Shown one piece after another: positions 32,117-39,983 of a stretch of DNA of 64,000 nt. Origin of the DNA: Bacillus sp. M6-12 (GTDB taxonomy: Bacteria; Bacillota; Bacilli; Bacillales; DSM-1321); NCBI RefSeq assembly GCF_002860285.1, contig NZ_PGVF01000001.1, forward strand, positions 558,001 through 622,000, read 5' to 3'. How positions within the stretch are numbered: position 1 is the first letter of the stretch; each line of letters opens with the position of its first letter. The notes under the pieces were generated by a model that saw only the letters and a list, made by a program, of their open reading frames with translations, did no database searches and had not been told where the DNA came from. The position numbers were made by a program, and so were the translations under genes.

Positions 32117-32557
32117 TTATTCCCCTCTCTCTTCTTTTAATCGTGATACAATTGCTTTTACACCCTCAATTCGCTCCACGATAACCGTTTCGCCAACAGA
32201 AATACTCTCTTCATTGACACTTCTTGCTGTCCATTCTTTACCATCTAATTGAACCTCTCCATTTCCATGAAGATTAGAAATTTCGACAGTTACAATAGCT
32301 TTTGTTCCAACAAGTGCATCAACATTTGTTTTTTCAACTTTGGTCTTTGGTAATAATTTTTTCTCCACATATGGTTTAGTTAAAATAAGTGCAAGAACAG
32401 AAACAACAATAAAAATAATGCCTTGAACCAAAATAGAAGCCCCCATCCATATAGACGCAAGAGCGAACAATGAACCAATTGCAAACCAAATACTAATTAG
32501 AGCTGTGGTCATCAGTTCAATCCCAAGAGCAACGATGAATACAATAAACCAAATCAA
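32117..32557 (-). CDS. NfeD-like membrane protein
   Basis: A 146-residue protein with about four hydrophobic N-terminal helices and a C-terminal OB-fold domain (VGTKAIVTVEISN, GEVQLDGKEWTARS, VIVERIEGVKAIV), the short NfeD1b form. It partners with the SPFH protein encoded next. TTG start after AAAGGAGGGATAAAA. The upstream region holds two family A-like elements. Confidence 0.92.
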   Translation of the reverse strand: MIWFIVFIVALGIELMTTALISIWFAIGSLFALASIWMGASILVQGIIFIVVSVLALILTKPYVEKKLLPKTKVEKTNVDALVGTKAIVTVEISNLHGNGEVQLDGKEWTARSVNEESISVGETVIVERIEGVKAIVSRLKEERGE

Positions 32558-32588
32558 TTTTATCCCTCCTTTAAAGGACTATAGTATT

Positions 32589-32617
32589 ACATTATCCTTA
32601 TTATACACTATAGTCAA
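32589..32617 (-). promoter_or_regulatory. promoter with family A element (nfeD-SPFH)
   Basis: Minus strand TTGACT (32612-32617), 17 bp, TAATGT (32589-32594); element TTGACTATAGTGTA (32604-32617). A second half-site GGACTATAGTA lies at ~32577. Confidence 0.6.
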
Positions 32618-32656
32618 TAGAAAGTGGAAATATTTTATGTACTATTTATTATCCAT

Positions 32657-32690
32657 AAAAAAACAAGAGAGTATAAACTCTCTTGCTTTT
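32657..32690 (-). terminator. intrinsic terminator of ArdA-like gene
   Basis: CAAGAGAGT/ACTCTCTTG stem then TTTTTTTATG on the minus strand. Confidence 0.85.
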
Positions 32691-32696
32691 TGTGTG

Positions 32697-33218
32697 TTAT
32701 GCTTGTGGTCTTGTTTCCATAATTGCTGTTTTCAATTGTGGATAAATCCGACAACCATTGCATTCATAATCATTTCCGATTTTTTCAAAATCAAGATATT
32801 CAAGAACTTTTTCGTTCATAAAAAGAACTCCTAACTCTCCTGAACGAGCCACTGATTCCCCCAAACTTTCAGTGTCTTCTACATTTTCAAAATAACGATA
32901 ATTCCCTTTTGCAAGAAAACGAATCGTTCCTTCAACATCTTCATCACGAAGCTGATAAGCTGACAAGAATAGTTTTAATTTACCTTCTTGCTCATATGCT
33001 AACAGCAGTTGAAGAAATTCATTTACTTGATATGGCGATTGATATTCACCAATCTCCACAGGCAATTCCGTTTGATAATCCGAAATGATATATTCGCCTA
33101 TTTTCAATTCTTTAATCTTTGTTTCTAACGCTTCTTTCTCCATAGGAAGTGTAATCCAACCTCCAATAGCTGGTGAAATAACTGAACCTACAAAAATTTT
33201 CACTTCTACTTTTACCAT
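32697..33218 (-). CDS. ArdA-like anti-restriction protein
   Basis: A 173-residue acidic protein. The N-terminal part reads VKIFVGSVISP..GGWITLP, then EYIISDYQTELP and GEYQSPYQVNEF, and the C-terminal part has LGESVARSGELG, LEYLDFEKIGNDYE; this order matches ArdA, the DNA mimic that blocks type I restriction enzymes. Length is also right (~165-175). ArdA genes are typical of conjugative elements entering new hosts. Identity is moderate by eye. ATG after GGGAGAGATTTTAA. The leader has two AACAGGT elements. Confidence 0.7.
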   Translation of the reverse strand: MVKVEVKIFVGSVISPAIGGWITLPMEKEALETKIKELKIGEYIISDYQTELPVEIGEYQSPYQVNEFLQLLLAYEQEGKLKLFLSAYQLRDEDVEGTIRFLAKGNYRYFENVEDTESLGESVARSGELGVLFMNEKVLEYLDFEKIGNDYECNGCRIYPQLKTAIMETRPQA

Positions 33219-33234
33219 TTAAAATCTCTCCCTT

Positions 33235-33290
33235 AAGTAAATTTAACCTGTTTAAAAGTTTCTTCAAAAAGAACCTGTTATATAAAAACT
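33235..33290 (-). promoter_or_regulatory. tandem AACAGGT leader elements
   Basis: Two AACAGGTT copies on the minus strand (around 33245-33252 and 33272-33279), the nearer one 12 nt before the GGGAGAG site of the ArdA-like gene. Confidence 0.5.
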
Positions 33291-33401
33291 CCTATATTTT
33301 ATGTGAAAGTGTACTCCATCATTCAAAGACACTTTTTTTCGATATTTTTCATTAGATTAAACTATAATAATACAAAAATATTTAAAAGAGGAGGGATAAC
33401 C

Positions 33402-33512
33402 TTGGGTATTTTAATTGGAATGGTTGTCATTATGGTTGTGATTGGATTTGTAGGCAACTTCATGAAAGGCAAAAAAGAAGCAGAACAAAACGGTTCTGAC
33501 AAAAAAGAATAA
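33402..33512 (+). CDS. small single-pass membrane peptide (36 aa)
   Basis: TTG start 8 nt after GAGGAGGGATAACC. The translation is one hydrophobic helix (LIGMVVIMVVIGFVGNF) followed by a charged tail (KGKKEAEQNGSDKKE). A TATAAT box lies ~35 nt upstream and a strong terminator follows, so it is an independent unit. A longer upstream reading lacks a ribosome site. Small membrane peptides of this type often regulate a larger membrane protein or act as toxins; neither is shown. Confidence 0.6.
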   Translation: MGILIGMVVIMVVIGFVGNFMKGKKEAEQNGSDKKE

Positions 33513-33542
33513 ACATATCGTTGTTCGATAGTAAACAACATA

Positions 33543-33583
33543 AAAAAGACGTAAGTGAAATAATAACACTTGCGTCTCTTTTA
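33543..33583. terminator. bidirectional intrinsic terminator
   Basis: GACGTAAGTG/CACTTGCGTC stem with A run before and CTTTTA after. Confidence 0.85.
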
Positions 33584-33586
33584 TAT

Positions 33587-33784
33587 TTATAGGCTATTTG
33601 TTGCAGATGTAATTTTTCCCTTTAATTCTTCTAAACAATTAGGGCAAAGTCTAAAATCCGCAATATCTATCTTTATTGCTTCGTATGGCAGTTTAATAGA
33701 AATATCAAATAGTTTTACTTGATTGTTTTTGTTTTTCTTAAAACAAGATTGACACCATAAATGGTCTTCTTTTACTTCTGACAG
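33587..33784 (-). pseudogene. two-CxxC zinc-ribbon-like ORF lacking a standard start (65 codons)
   Basis: Minus-strand frame reading LSEVKEDHLWCQSC, then LCPNCLEEL, ending at a normal stop before a terminator. The two CxxC pairs ~40 residues apart look like a zinc ribbon. There is no ATG, GTG or TTG in frame: the first codon after an in-frame TGA is CTG, 18 nt from AAGGAGG, which itself overlaps the stop of the upstream gene. Either CTG is used, or the start was lost by mutation, or a single-base error is present. It follows the 164-residue gene in an operon. Confidence 0.5.
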
Positions 33785-33807
33785 TCAAATCAGTTTGAAA
33801 AACCTCC

Positions 33808-34302
33808 TTAATAAAGAAGATAATTCATTCGCTGAATATTTACCTCTTTAATAAAAGATTCTGCTTTTTCTACTACAGAAGGTTTGGCAGTTTTGCTGAT
33901 AACTTCTACCCCTTCAAACTCTCCTTTTTCGTTCGTAAAAGCTCCATCTAATGTTCCTGGTAGTCGATATTTCTTTGTCATATCGTCTCTTGTTTGCCAT
34001 GTTTCTTTTTCTTCTGCTGTGCGTTTAAGATAAAACTCCATTAAGCATAAATCGTGTTCTACAATAAATCCTCGATAAATCTCACCAAAAGCAGGGACTT
34101 CTTCTTTTAAGACTTTTTCGCCCTTTTCTGTAAGTGTGTAATAAGAATGTACCTGTAAATCATCTTGAACCAATTCAACTGAAATTAGTTTTTGCTCCTT
34201 TAGTGATTCCAATTCTTCCTCTGTTACACCCAACCACTTTTCAGCCAAGCTCTTATCTATGATACGACATCTTCCTAATGCCTTTAGCAATTCTTTTGTC
34301 AT
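33808..34302 (-). CDS. winged-helix protein with nuclease-like C-terminus (Replic_Relax-like)
   Basis: A 164-residue protein. Residues ~1-70 form a winged helix (KALGRCRIIDKSLAEKWLGV..YYTLTEKGEKVL). The second half has LPGTLDGAF..GVEVISK, the Asp...Glu-x-x-x-Lys spacing of a PD-(D/E)xK-like core, as in replication-relaxation/mobilisation accessory proteins. ATG 34302 after GGAGGGTAATATAT; the upstream MIKRRVIY part is not used because the ribosome site lies inside it. Its promoter overlaps the divergent small gene's promoter. Function is inference. Confidence 0.65.
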   Translation of the reverse strand: MTKELLKALGRCRIIDKSLAEKWLGVTEEELESLKEQKLISVELVQDDLQVHSYYTLTEKGEKVLKEEVPAFGEIYRGFIVEHDLCLMEFYLKRTAEEKETWQTRDDMTKKYRLPGTLDGAFTNEKGEFEGVEVISKTAKPSVVEKAESFIKEVNIQRMNYLLY

Positions 34303-34331
34303 ATATATTACCCTCCTTTTAATCAAATCTA

Positions 34332-34373
34332 TTGACTATAGTGTATGATATAACTATAATAGAATTAAGTCAA
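34332..34373. promoter_or_regulatory. overlapping divergent promoters with family A element
   Basis: Plus: TTGACT (34332-34337), 17 bp, TATAAT (34355-34360). Minus: TTGACT (34368-34373), 17 bp, TATCAT (34345-34350). The A element TTGACTATAGTGTA (34332-34345) is the -35 for one gene and lies at the -10/start of the other. Confidence 0.8.
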
Positions 34374-34393
34374 TAGAATCAGGGAGGAATACC

Positions 34394-34579
34394 ATGCAAG
34401 TTTACCTTATAACATCTACTGGATATTATGTGAGAGGTGTTCATGGAAAAGGCGTTTCATTTACGAATCAAAAGGAAATGGCACATTGTTTCAACGATAT
34501 GTCCGTTGGTGAATTTGATGAATTAAAGCGTGAAGTCGAAACAACCCTAAAATGCGAATTAGAAGTTGAGTTCCACTAA
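34394..34579 (+). CDS. hypothetical protein (61 aa)
   Basis: Small soluble protein beginning MQVYLITSTGYYVRG, with a beta-rich start and an acidic helical end (VGEFDELKREVETTLKCELEVEF). No known family. ATG after AGGGAGGAATACC, strong promoter with a family A element, own terminator. Divergent from the winged-helix protein gene and sharing its control region, which suggests coordinated expression. Confidence 0.75.
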   Translation: MQVYLITSTGYYVRGVHGKGVSFTNQKEMAHCFNDMSVGEFDELKREVETTLKCELEVEFH

Positions 34580-34612
34580 AGAGAGAGGATACATGAGTAT
34601 CCCCTCTTTTTT
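34578..34612. terminator. bidirectional intrinsic terminator
   Basis: AAGAGAGGATAC/GTATCCCCTCTTTTTT hairpin between convergent small genes. Confidence 0.85.
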
Positions 34613-34811
34613 ATTTATCGAATATCATTCTTGTTCCAAACTGATACTTTCGACAAACCGATAAAAAAGAATCACGTTCCATTGAAGTTTTGAAATAAAC
34701 AATAATCGTATTTCCTTTACTTCCTTCTATATTTGATGGCAAAACCTCTTTCATTTCATTAGGCAATAACTCTCTTAACGCATAATTTGCATATAATTCT
34801 ACTTGATACAT
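34611..34811 (-). CDS. hypothetical protein (66 aa)
   Basis: Small soluble protein starting MYQVELYANYALREL, with beta segments (TIIVYFKTS) and a basic helix (DSFLSVCRKYQFG). ATG after AAGGAGTGGTTTT. It is convergent with the 61-residue gene and stands alone, with the chemoreceptor gene downstream behind a terminator. No family recognised. Confidence 0.65.
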   Translation of the reverse strand: MYQVELYANYALRELLPNEMKEVLPSNIEGSKGNTIIVYFKTSMERDSFLSVCRKYQFGTRMIFDK

Positions 34812-34895
34812 AAAACCACTCCTTTTTTATTCCTTCACTATATATGGGGTTTGAAAAGCCAAAAAATTACACCTTTTTTATATTTTTTTTCAAAA

Positions 34896-34927
34896 GAAAA
34901 AGAACCCCTATCAAAAGGAGTTCTTTT
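34896..34927 (-). terminator. intrinsic terminator of chemoreceptor gene
   Basis: AAAGAACTCC/GGGGTTCTTTT-type stem with T-rich tail on the minus strand. Confidence 0.8.
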
Positions 34928-34934
34928 CTTATGA

Positions 34935-36956
34935 CTATTCCAATTTAAATTTCTTCACTTGACTATCCAATTCTTCTGATAGATTTTTCAATCCGTTTGC
35001 ATGTCCAGAAAACTCTTCCATTGTAGCGGAAATTTCTTCTGCAGAAGCGGATACTTCCTGTGAAGACGAAGCTACTTGTTCCGATACTGCTGAAATACTG
35101 GTCATTTCTTGTACAATATTATCTTTCTTCACTTCAACATGAACAATAGATTCTTTTGTTTTATTTACTTTATCTGTCAAGACTTGTACAGAGGCAAGGA
35201 GTTCTTGGAAGATAGCCTTTGTTTCTCCTACTGCTACGTCTTGTTCTTCAACTGTTGCCATTGTTTTGTTCATAGCGATAACTGCATTGCTTGTTACTGC
35301 CTTGATATTATCAACAATGGATTTGATTTCTTCTGCTGATGCTTTAGATTGCTCTGCTAACTTACGAATCTCTCCTGCTACCACAGAGAATCCACGACCA
35401 GCTTCACCAGCACGAGCCGATTCGATACTTGCATTAAGTGAAAGTAAGTTTGTTTGCTCTGTAATTCCCTTAATGGTATCAATAATCGAATTGATTTCTT
35501 CTACGCTATTGTTTACTCGACCTACGATTTCACCCATTTCAACAGATGATTTTTTCGTATGTGTAGACTTCTCACTTAGTACCTCTACTTTTTCAATTCC
35601 TTGATTACTCAATTCTGTTGATTTTTGAGATGCTTCACCCATTTCAATTGTGACCTGTGAAATGTTGTCAATTTGAAGAGAAAGTTCACTGATTTCATTT
35701 ACGCCTTGCTGTGTATTTTCTGCTTGTGCAGAGTTTCCTTGAGCAATTTCCTCAACCGCTGTTGCCACTTGAAGAGCAGAAGCAGTTGTTTCATCCGTCA
35801 TATTGGCTAACGAAGAAGACGTATTTAGTACATTAATAGAAGATTCTTTGATATGTTTAAGAGTATCAGAAATGTCTTCCATCATAGCATTAAATGAAAT
35901 TTCCAATTGTTTGAATTCATCATTTGATTTTACTTTTGCACGAACTGTTAAATCGCCTTTTGAAGCCTTCTCAAATGAATCTTTAATGGAATGAATATCT
36001 CTTGCCATTCTTTTGCTAAATAGATACGAAATAACGGAAGCAACAATCAAAATAAGTCCCATCATACCAAAAGCAATTAATTGAATAATTCCAGTGTCTT
36101 TTTTCAATTCCTCAACGGATTGAGAACCCATGACAATCCAATTGGTTTCTTTGTTATGGTCAAAGGCTATGAATGTACCTTCTCCTTTATAGTCATACTC
36201 ACCAAATCCAGTTTCAGACTTATCTACGATTTCTTTAACATTTTTCTCTAACGGTTTGCCTAATAGTTCATTGTTAGGGTGAGCAATGATTGTTCCATCT
36301 TCATCAGCAAGGATTATATATCCTGCATCTCCTAATTGAGATGAACTCACTTGTCCAGTTATCGTTTTTAAATCAAGGTCAAGGGCAAGAACACCTACTA
36401 CCTCATTTTCATATTTTACAGCCTTAGAAATGGTTACAACAGGTTCTCCAGATATAGCATCAAGGTATGGCTTACCTACTACAATTTCCCCATTTCCTTT
36501 AAGGGCTTCTTGATACCAAGGGCGTGTTGTTGGGTTATAATCACTTCCTACATCCTGCTTTGGATATAAAAGCATATCTTTAGAAGCTGTTCCAAAATAG
36601 ATACTCTTAATATCCTTACGACTTTTTTGTGTTTCTTCCAAAAGACCCATTGCAAACACTTTATAATCAGGATGAATGTGTAATTCAGTAAAGTCTACAT
36701 TCATAGAAAGCATATTAACAGGAGACTTTAAACCCAATAGGTAATTATCAATCCCTTTATTAATTTCTTTTGTAATCTGAATGGAATCGCTTTCCATATT
36801 TTCTTTCATTATACTCTGTGCTTTAAAAGTAGAAACTCCACCCAAAATTGCTGTTGGTATAAGTGAAATGGACAACATCCCAACGATTAGCTTTGTTCTG
36901 ACACTTTTGAACTGAAACAACTTTTTCTTTCCCTTATTCAATTTTTCATCTTGCAT
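34935..36956 (-). CDS. methyl-accepting chemotaxis protein (dCache-HAMP-MA)
   Basis: A 673-residue transducer: TM1 (~22-44), large extracytoplasmic dCache sensor (~50-280, with [12 protein letters not shown] and PVVTISKAV motifs), TM2 (~285-310), HAMP (~310-365) and a long cytoplasmic signalling coiled coil. The hairpin tip that binds CheA/CheW is intact ([24 protein letters not shown] spread). Ligand could be an amino acid, as for many dCache receptors. No CheA or CheW is present, so it must plug into the host array. ATG after GGAGGCAAAGGAATT; family A promoter. Confidence 0.95.
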   Translation of the reverse strand: MQDEKLNKGKKKLFQFKSVRTKLIVGMLSISLIPTAILGGVSTFKAQSIMKENMESDSIQITKEINKGIDNYLLGLKSPVNMLSMNVDFTELHIHPDYKVFAMGLLEETQKSRKDIKSIYFGTASKDMLLYPKQDVGSDYNPTTRPWYQEALKGNGEIVVGKPYLDAISGEPVVTISKAVKYENEVVGVLALDLDLKTITGQVSSSQLGDAGYIILADEDGTIIAHPNNELLGKPLEKNVKEIVDKSETGFGEYDYKGEGTFIAFDHNKETNWIVMGSQSVEELKKDTGIIQLIAFGMMGLILIVASVISYLFSKRMARDIHSIKDSFEKASKGDLTVRAKVKSNDEFKQLEISFNAMMEDISDTLKHIKESSINVLNTSSSLANMTDETTASALQVATAVEEIAQGNSAQAENTQQGVNEISELSLQIDNISQVTIEMGEASQKSTELSNQGIEKVEVLSEKSTHTKKSSVEMGEIVGRVNNSVEEINSIIDTIKGITEQTNLLSLNASIESARAGEAGRGFSVVAGEIRKLAEQSKASAEEIKSIVDNIKAVTSNAVIAMNKTMATVEEQDVAVGETKAIFQELLASVQVLTDKVNKTKESIVHVEVKKDNIVQEMTSISAVSEQVASSSQEVSASAEEISATMEEFSGHANGLKNLSEELDSQVKKFKLE

Positions 36957-37013
36957 AATTCCTTTGCCTCCTGATGTATTTGAAGTATCTTTCTTATGTT
37001 GTTTACACTTCGT

Positions 37014-37042
37014 ATTATACAGAATTTATTGACAATAGTCAA
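37014..37042 (-). promoter_or_regulatory. sigma-A promoter overlapping family A palindrome (chemoreceptor)
   Basis: Minus strand TTGACT (37037-37042), 17 bp, TATAAT (37014-37019); palindrome TTGACTATTGTCAA at 37029-37042. One of the clearest examples. Confidence 0.85.
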
Positions 37043-37054
37043 TAATCTTTGACT

Positions 37055-37093
37055 AAAAAAGACCCCCTGTTTTCTAAAACAAGAGAGTCTTCT
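37055..37093 (-). terminator. intrinsic terminator of AAA+ gene
   Basis: CTTGTTTT/AAAACAGG core extended by AGACTCT/GGGTCT, then TTTTTTAGTC on the minus strand. Confidence 0.75.
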
Positions 37094-37096
37094 TTC

Positions 37097-38662
37097 CTAT
37101 TTCTTATATTCTTTTGGAAGAAATTCTCGGTCATTACATTCATTCAGTGCAATATCCGTCATTTCTTTTACTTTGGCATTTTGAGATGAAATCATACATT
37201 CAATCGCATACAGCAAAGTGTCTTCAGTTATTTCACTTAGTTTTTTACGCTTTGCAACTTCAAGTGCTTTTACAACTACGTTTTCTATCTCAGCTTGAGT
37301 GTACATATCTGTTTTATCTCCCAATGCAGAATAATCATTAATCTGATAAGGGAAAGCATTTCGTTTTAAATGTATCTTAAACACTTCAATTCTTTCCTCT
37401 TTGCTTGGTGGCAAGAACGGTATTTTTTTATCAAAACGCCCTGCACGTTTGAGAGCTTCATCCAGTTTGTTTGGATAGTTGGTTGCTCCTATCCACAAGA
37501 TTTTGCCTCTGTGAGAAGGTTCAGATAAAAAAGCAAGAAACATCCCGAATAGGTTTCTCCCTACTGAATTACCGTCATTATCTCCTCTGGATAGTGCTTG
37601 GTCAATTTCATCAATAAACACACCAACAGGAGCTAAAGAAGCAAAACAGCTAAGTGCTTTTTCTAAGTTTCTTTCCGCTTCCCCAACATATTTATCTAAG
37701 ATTTTACTCATTTTAAACTCTACGAAATTGATATTGGCATCACCAGCTAAACATTTAGAAAAGTATGTCTTACCAGTCCCAGGCGGTCCCATATAAAGAA
37801 GTCCTTTTGGAACAATGGAAGTATCCCCTTCTAAAATCGGTTCAATGACCACTTCACGATGATAGGATTTAATATGTTCTTGTCCTGCAAAGTCATTTAA
37901 GGAGTATCCTTCGGTATCAAAAATTTCAATAATCTCTCCAAACTCTTTATAAATGAGTTCTTTTTTACGCTCCATTATCATTTCTTTACCCAATACACCT
38001 TTTGATTCTGCTAAAAGAAAGATATCCTCAATGTTCACTCTTGAAAGACCAGCAGTTAGTTTCGCAAATTTTTCTTTATTAATCTGATAATCTACATTTT
38101 CTTCGCTGGTTTTCGTTAAATGTTCAATAAACTCATATCGTTCTTGTTCACTCGGATATTCAATTGTAATAGGAAAAGTTCTTGCATTGGAACTGATAAA
38201 CATACTGTTGATATTGCTTTTTACCTCTGTAACAAATATCAAAATATTGTTGGAATTTAAGAATCCTTTACTATTCATGACTTTATGAAGGTCAATAAGA
38301 CGCTTTTTTGTTTCTTCATCAGGAAATCCATTATTAATGTTTGGAACTAAAAATTCTGGATATTCAATGATATACGCAATCTTTTCCTTATCTGATTGAA
38401 GGTCTTCCATCATTTTTTTCCAATCCAATTCCTTGTCCTTAGAAGTGGTGTTTTTTTCATCGTTATGATAGTAGCTTCCAATAGAATAATCATAAGAAAT
38501 CACTTTATCCATTTCGCAAGTTCCTAATTGTTTTACTAAATAATTTTTAAATAGAGTACCTGGAACAGCATAGTCTCCAATATTTCCTGTAATCATGAAG
38601 ATATTGCTGATACCAGCAAAATATTTTTCCTTTAATGACTTAATCCATTTCGTTTCAATCAT
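37097..38662 (-). CDS. AAA+ ATPase (521 aa)
   Basis: Cytoplasmic AAA+ protein. The first ~250 residues form a degenerate AAA-like or adaptor region (GNIGDYAVPGTLFKNYL, AYIIEYPEFLVP). The second half is an active AAA domain: Walker A GPPGTGKT, Walker B VFIDEID, sensor-1 GATNYP and arginine finger RAGRFD, closest to the classic AAA (FtsH/CDC48) clade but with no protease domain. Such two-part proteins are known from large phages and plasmids as remodelling factors. Family B promoter, own terminator, so a single-gene unit. Target unknown. Confidence 0.88.
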   Translation of the reverse strand: MIETKWIKSLKEKYFAGISNIFMITGNIGDYAVPGTLFKNYLVKQLGTCEMDKVISYDYSIGSYYHNDEKNTTSKDKELDWKKMMEDLQSDKEKIAYIIEYPEFLVPNINNGFPDEETKKRLIDLHKVMNSKGFLNSNNILIFVTEVKSNINSMFISSNARTFPITIEYPSEQERYEFIEHLTKTSEENVDYQINKEKFAKLTAGLSRVNIEDIFLLAESKGVLGKEMIMERKKELIYKEFGEIIEIFDTEGYSLNDFAGQEHIKSYHREVVIEPILEGDTSIVPKGLLYMGPPGTGKTYFSKCLAGDANINFVEFKMSKILDKYVGEAERNLEKALSCFASLAPVGVFIDEIDQALSRGDNDGNSVGRNLFGMFLAFLSEPSHRGKILWIGATNYPNKLDEALKRAGRFDKKIPFLPPSKEERIEVFKIHLKRNAFPYQINDYSALGDKTDMYTQAEIENVVVKALEVAKRKKLSEITEDTLLYAIECMISSQNAKVKEMTDIALNECNDREFLPKEYKK

Positions 38663-38690
38663 TATAATCTCTCCTAACCTTTGTAATTAT

Positions 38691-38732
38691 ATTATATCCT
38701 TAATAATAGTTTTTGTAAATTATTTTTTACAA
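38691..38732 (-). promoter_or_regulatory. sigma-A promoter overlapping family B palindrome (AAA+)
   Basis: Minus strand TTTACA (38714-38719), 17 bp, TATAAT (38691-38696); B element TTGTAAAAAATAATTTACAA at 38713-38732, exact consensus. Confidence 0.85.
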
Positions 38733-38742
38733 GATATACATA

Positions 38743-38768
38743 TAAAAAAAGGGTGAAATTCACCCTTA
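38743..38768 (-). terminator. intrinsic terminator
   Basis: GGGTGAATTTCACCC stem-loop then TTTTTTTATA on the minus strand, after the 196-residue gene. Confidence 0.85.
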
Positions 38769-39356
38769 TAAAAGCTCAACGACTTTATCCAATGGAACGC
38801 TATAATACTTATCTTCTCCGAACTTCCCTTGCTCGAATTGAGATAAATCAGATTTATGAAGAGCTTGTCCAACCTTCTCCAATAAATCATTATAGGTATC
38901 AATATTCGTCTTTTTACCTTTTTTCTTTACCCCTTCATTGATAAAATAGATAATGGCTTTTGAATATTTAACAGAATGTAAACCATTTTCCAAAACCAAA
39001 GGAGACGTAATTAAATATGGATATTGTTCGTTTCCTGACTCTATTGCATAAATCGGTTCTTTTCCTGTCTGAAAATTTTGTGTTAATTGACGTAAATCAG
39101 ACAATATTTGCTTTCTTATTTCCATACATTCATCAAACAAGGATTCATTTTCACCACGTAGCAAAAGGAATATCTTTTTCTTTTCACTTTGTAGTTCAAT
39201 AGCTTTCTTCTCCTCGTTTAAAAGGATTTTACCAGTAAAGAAACTGCAGAACTTAAACTCTAATTGTTTTTCATCATTCACAAAAGGAATTGAAAAAGTT
39301 GCTTCTTGTCCGTTTAGTCCTTTTAACGTAAATGATTGTTTCAATGATAGTGCCAT
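38766..39356 (-). CDS. hypothetical protein (196 aa)
   Basis: Soluble protein, beta-rich at the N-terminus (QSFTLKGLNGQEATFSIP) and mixed afterwards, with a Lys-rich loop (EGVKKKGKKTN). No known family. ATG after AAAGGAGAGATTTTATTT, preceded by the AACAGGT leader element also found at primase and CobT-like genes, so it may belong to the same expression group. Own terminator. Function unknown. Confidence 0.72.
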   Translation of the reverse strand: MALSLKQSFTLKGLNGQEATFSIPFVNDEKQLEFKFCSFFTGKILLNEEKKAIELQSEKKKIFLLLRGENESLFDECMEIRKQILSDLRQLTQNFQTGKEPIYAIESGNEQYPYLITSPLVLENGLHSVKYSKAIIYFINEGVKKKGKKTNIDTYNDLLEKVGQALHKSDLSQFEQGKFGEDKYYSVPLDKVVELL

Positions 39357-39370
39357 AAATAAAATCTCTC

Positions 39371-39405
39371 CTTTAATATATAAAAAATATTCACCTGTTT
39401 TTTCG
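39371..39405 (-). promoter_or_regulatory. AACAGGT leader element
   Basis: Minus strand AAAACAGGTGAATATTTTTTATATATTAAAGGAGAG, ending at the ribosome site of the 196-residue gene (listed as a leader motif; only its core is conserved). Confidence 0.5.
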
Positions 39406-39470
39406 TACTTCTTTCATTTTATTCATTCCGATTTAGAATATAAGATTTACAATCAAACTCTATGTACAAG

Positions 39471-39497
39471 AAAAACATGGGGATTTTCCCCATGTTA
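39471..39497 (-). terminator. intrinsic terminator
   Basis: AACATGGGG/CCCCATGTT stem followed by TTTTTCTTG on the minus strand. Confidence 0.85.
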
Positions 39498-39500
39498 TGT

Positions 39501-39881
39501 TCAGTTTAGCAATAGTAATTCTTTTACAAACAAACTATCAAAATTTATTTCATCTACCAAACAGTCAAAATAAGTAAACACATTTTCATATAGAGGTTCT
39601 GATTGGCAAGACTGTAACAACGCCTCTTCGGATTTCATTTTGTTCCAAAGCAACTGTATTCCGTTACACCCAATCACAAAATAATTTTTGATATACTCTC
39701 CATTTATTTCAGAAAATGGACATATTCCTTCAAATTCTTCTTTTAATTTATTTACCGAAATGTTTTGCAATGCCATAGCTTTTATGGTGTCAATAATACG
39801 TGCTTTATCTATTTGAGCTACTAAGTTTTCAACAACTGAATTTGATTCAAACACTAATTCCTCATTATAAGAAAAAGACAT
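39501..39881 (-). CDS. hypothetical protein (126 aa)
   Basis: Soluble, acidic, mostly helical (VVENLVAQIDKARIIDTIKAM; NKLKEEFEGI) with four scattered cysteines. No recognised family. ATG preceded by GGAGAGTGG. It has a very good sigma-A promoter overlapping a family A element and a terminator, so it is a single-gene unit of the A group. Function unknown. Confidence 0.72.
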   Translation of the reverse strand: MSFSYNEELVFESNSVVENLVAQIDKARIIDTIKAMALQNISVNKLKEEFEGICPFSEINGEYIKNYFVIGCNGIQLLWNKMKSEEALLQSCQSEPLYENVFTYFDCLVDEINFDSLFVKELLLLN

Positions 39882-39925
39882 TTTTTAACCACTCTCCACA
39901 TACCGTTTTTATTAATCTATAAACA

Positions 39926-39954
39926 ATTATAGACACAGTATAGACTAAAGTCAA
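39926..39954 (-). promoter_or_regulatory. sigma-A promoter overlapping family A element
   Basis: Minus strand TTGACT (39949-39954), 17 bp, TATAAT (39926-39931); element TTGACTTTAGTCTA at 39941-39954. Confidence 0.8.
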
Positions 39955-39983
39955 TGAATGGATAAAAAATATCTTTTAATTCT

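Noticed and set aside
33303..33401. Upstream extension of the 36-aa membrane peptide (69-aa reading)
   Set aside because: The strong GAGGAGG ribosome site and the TATAAT box fall inside the extension, so the short form is preferred.
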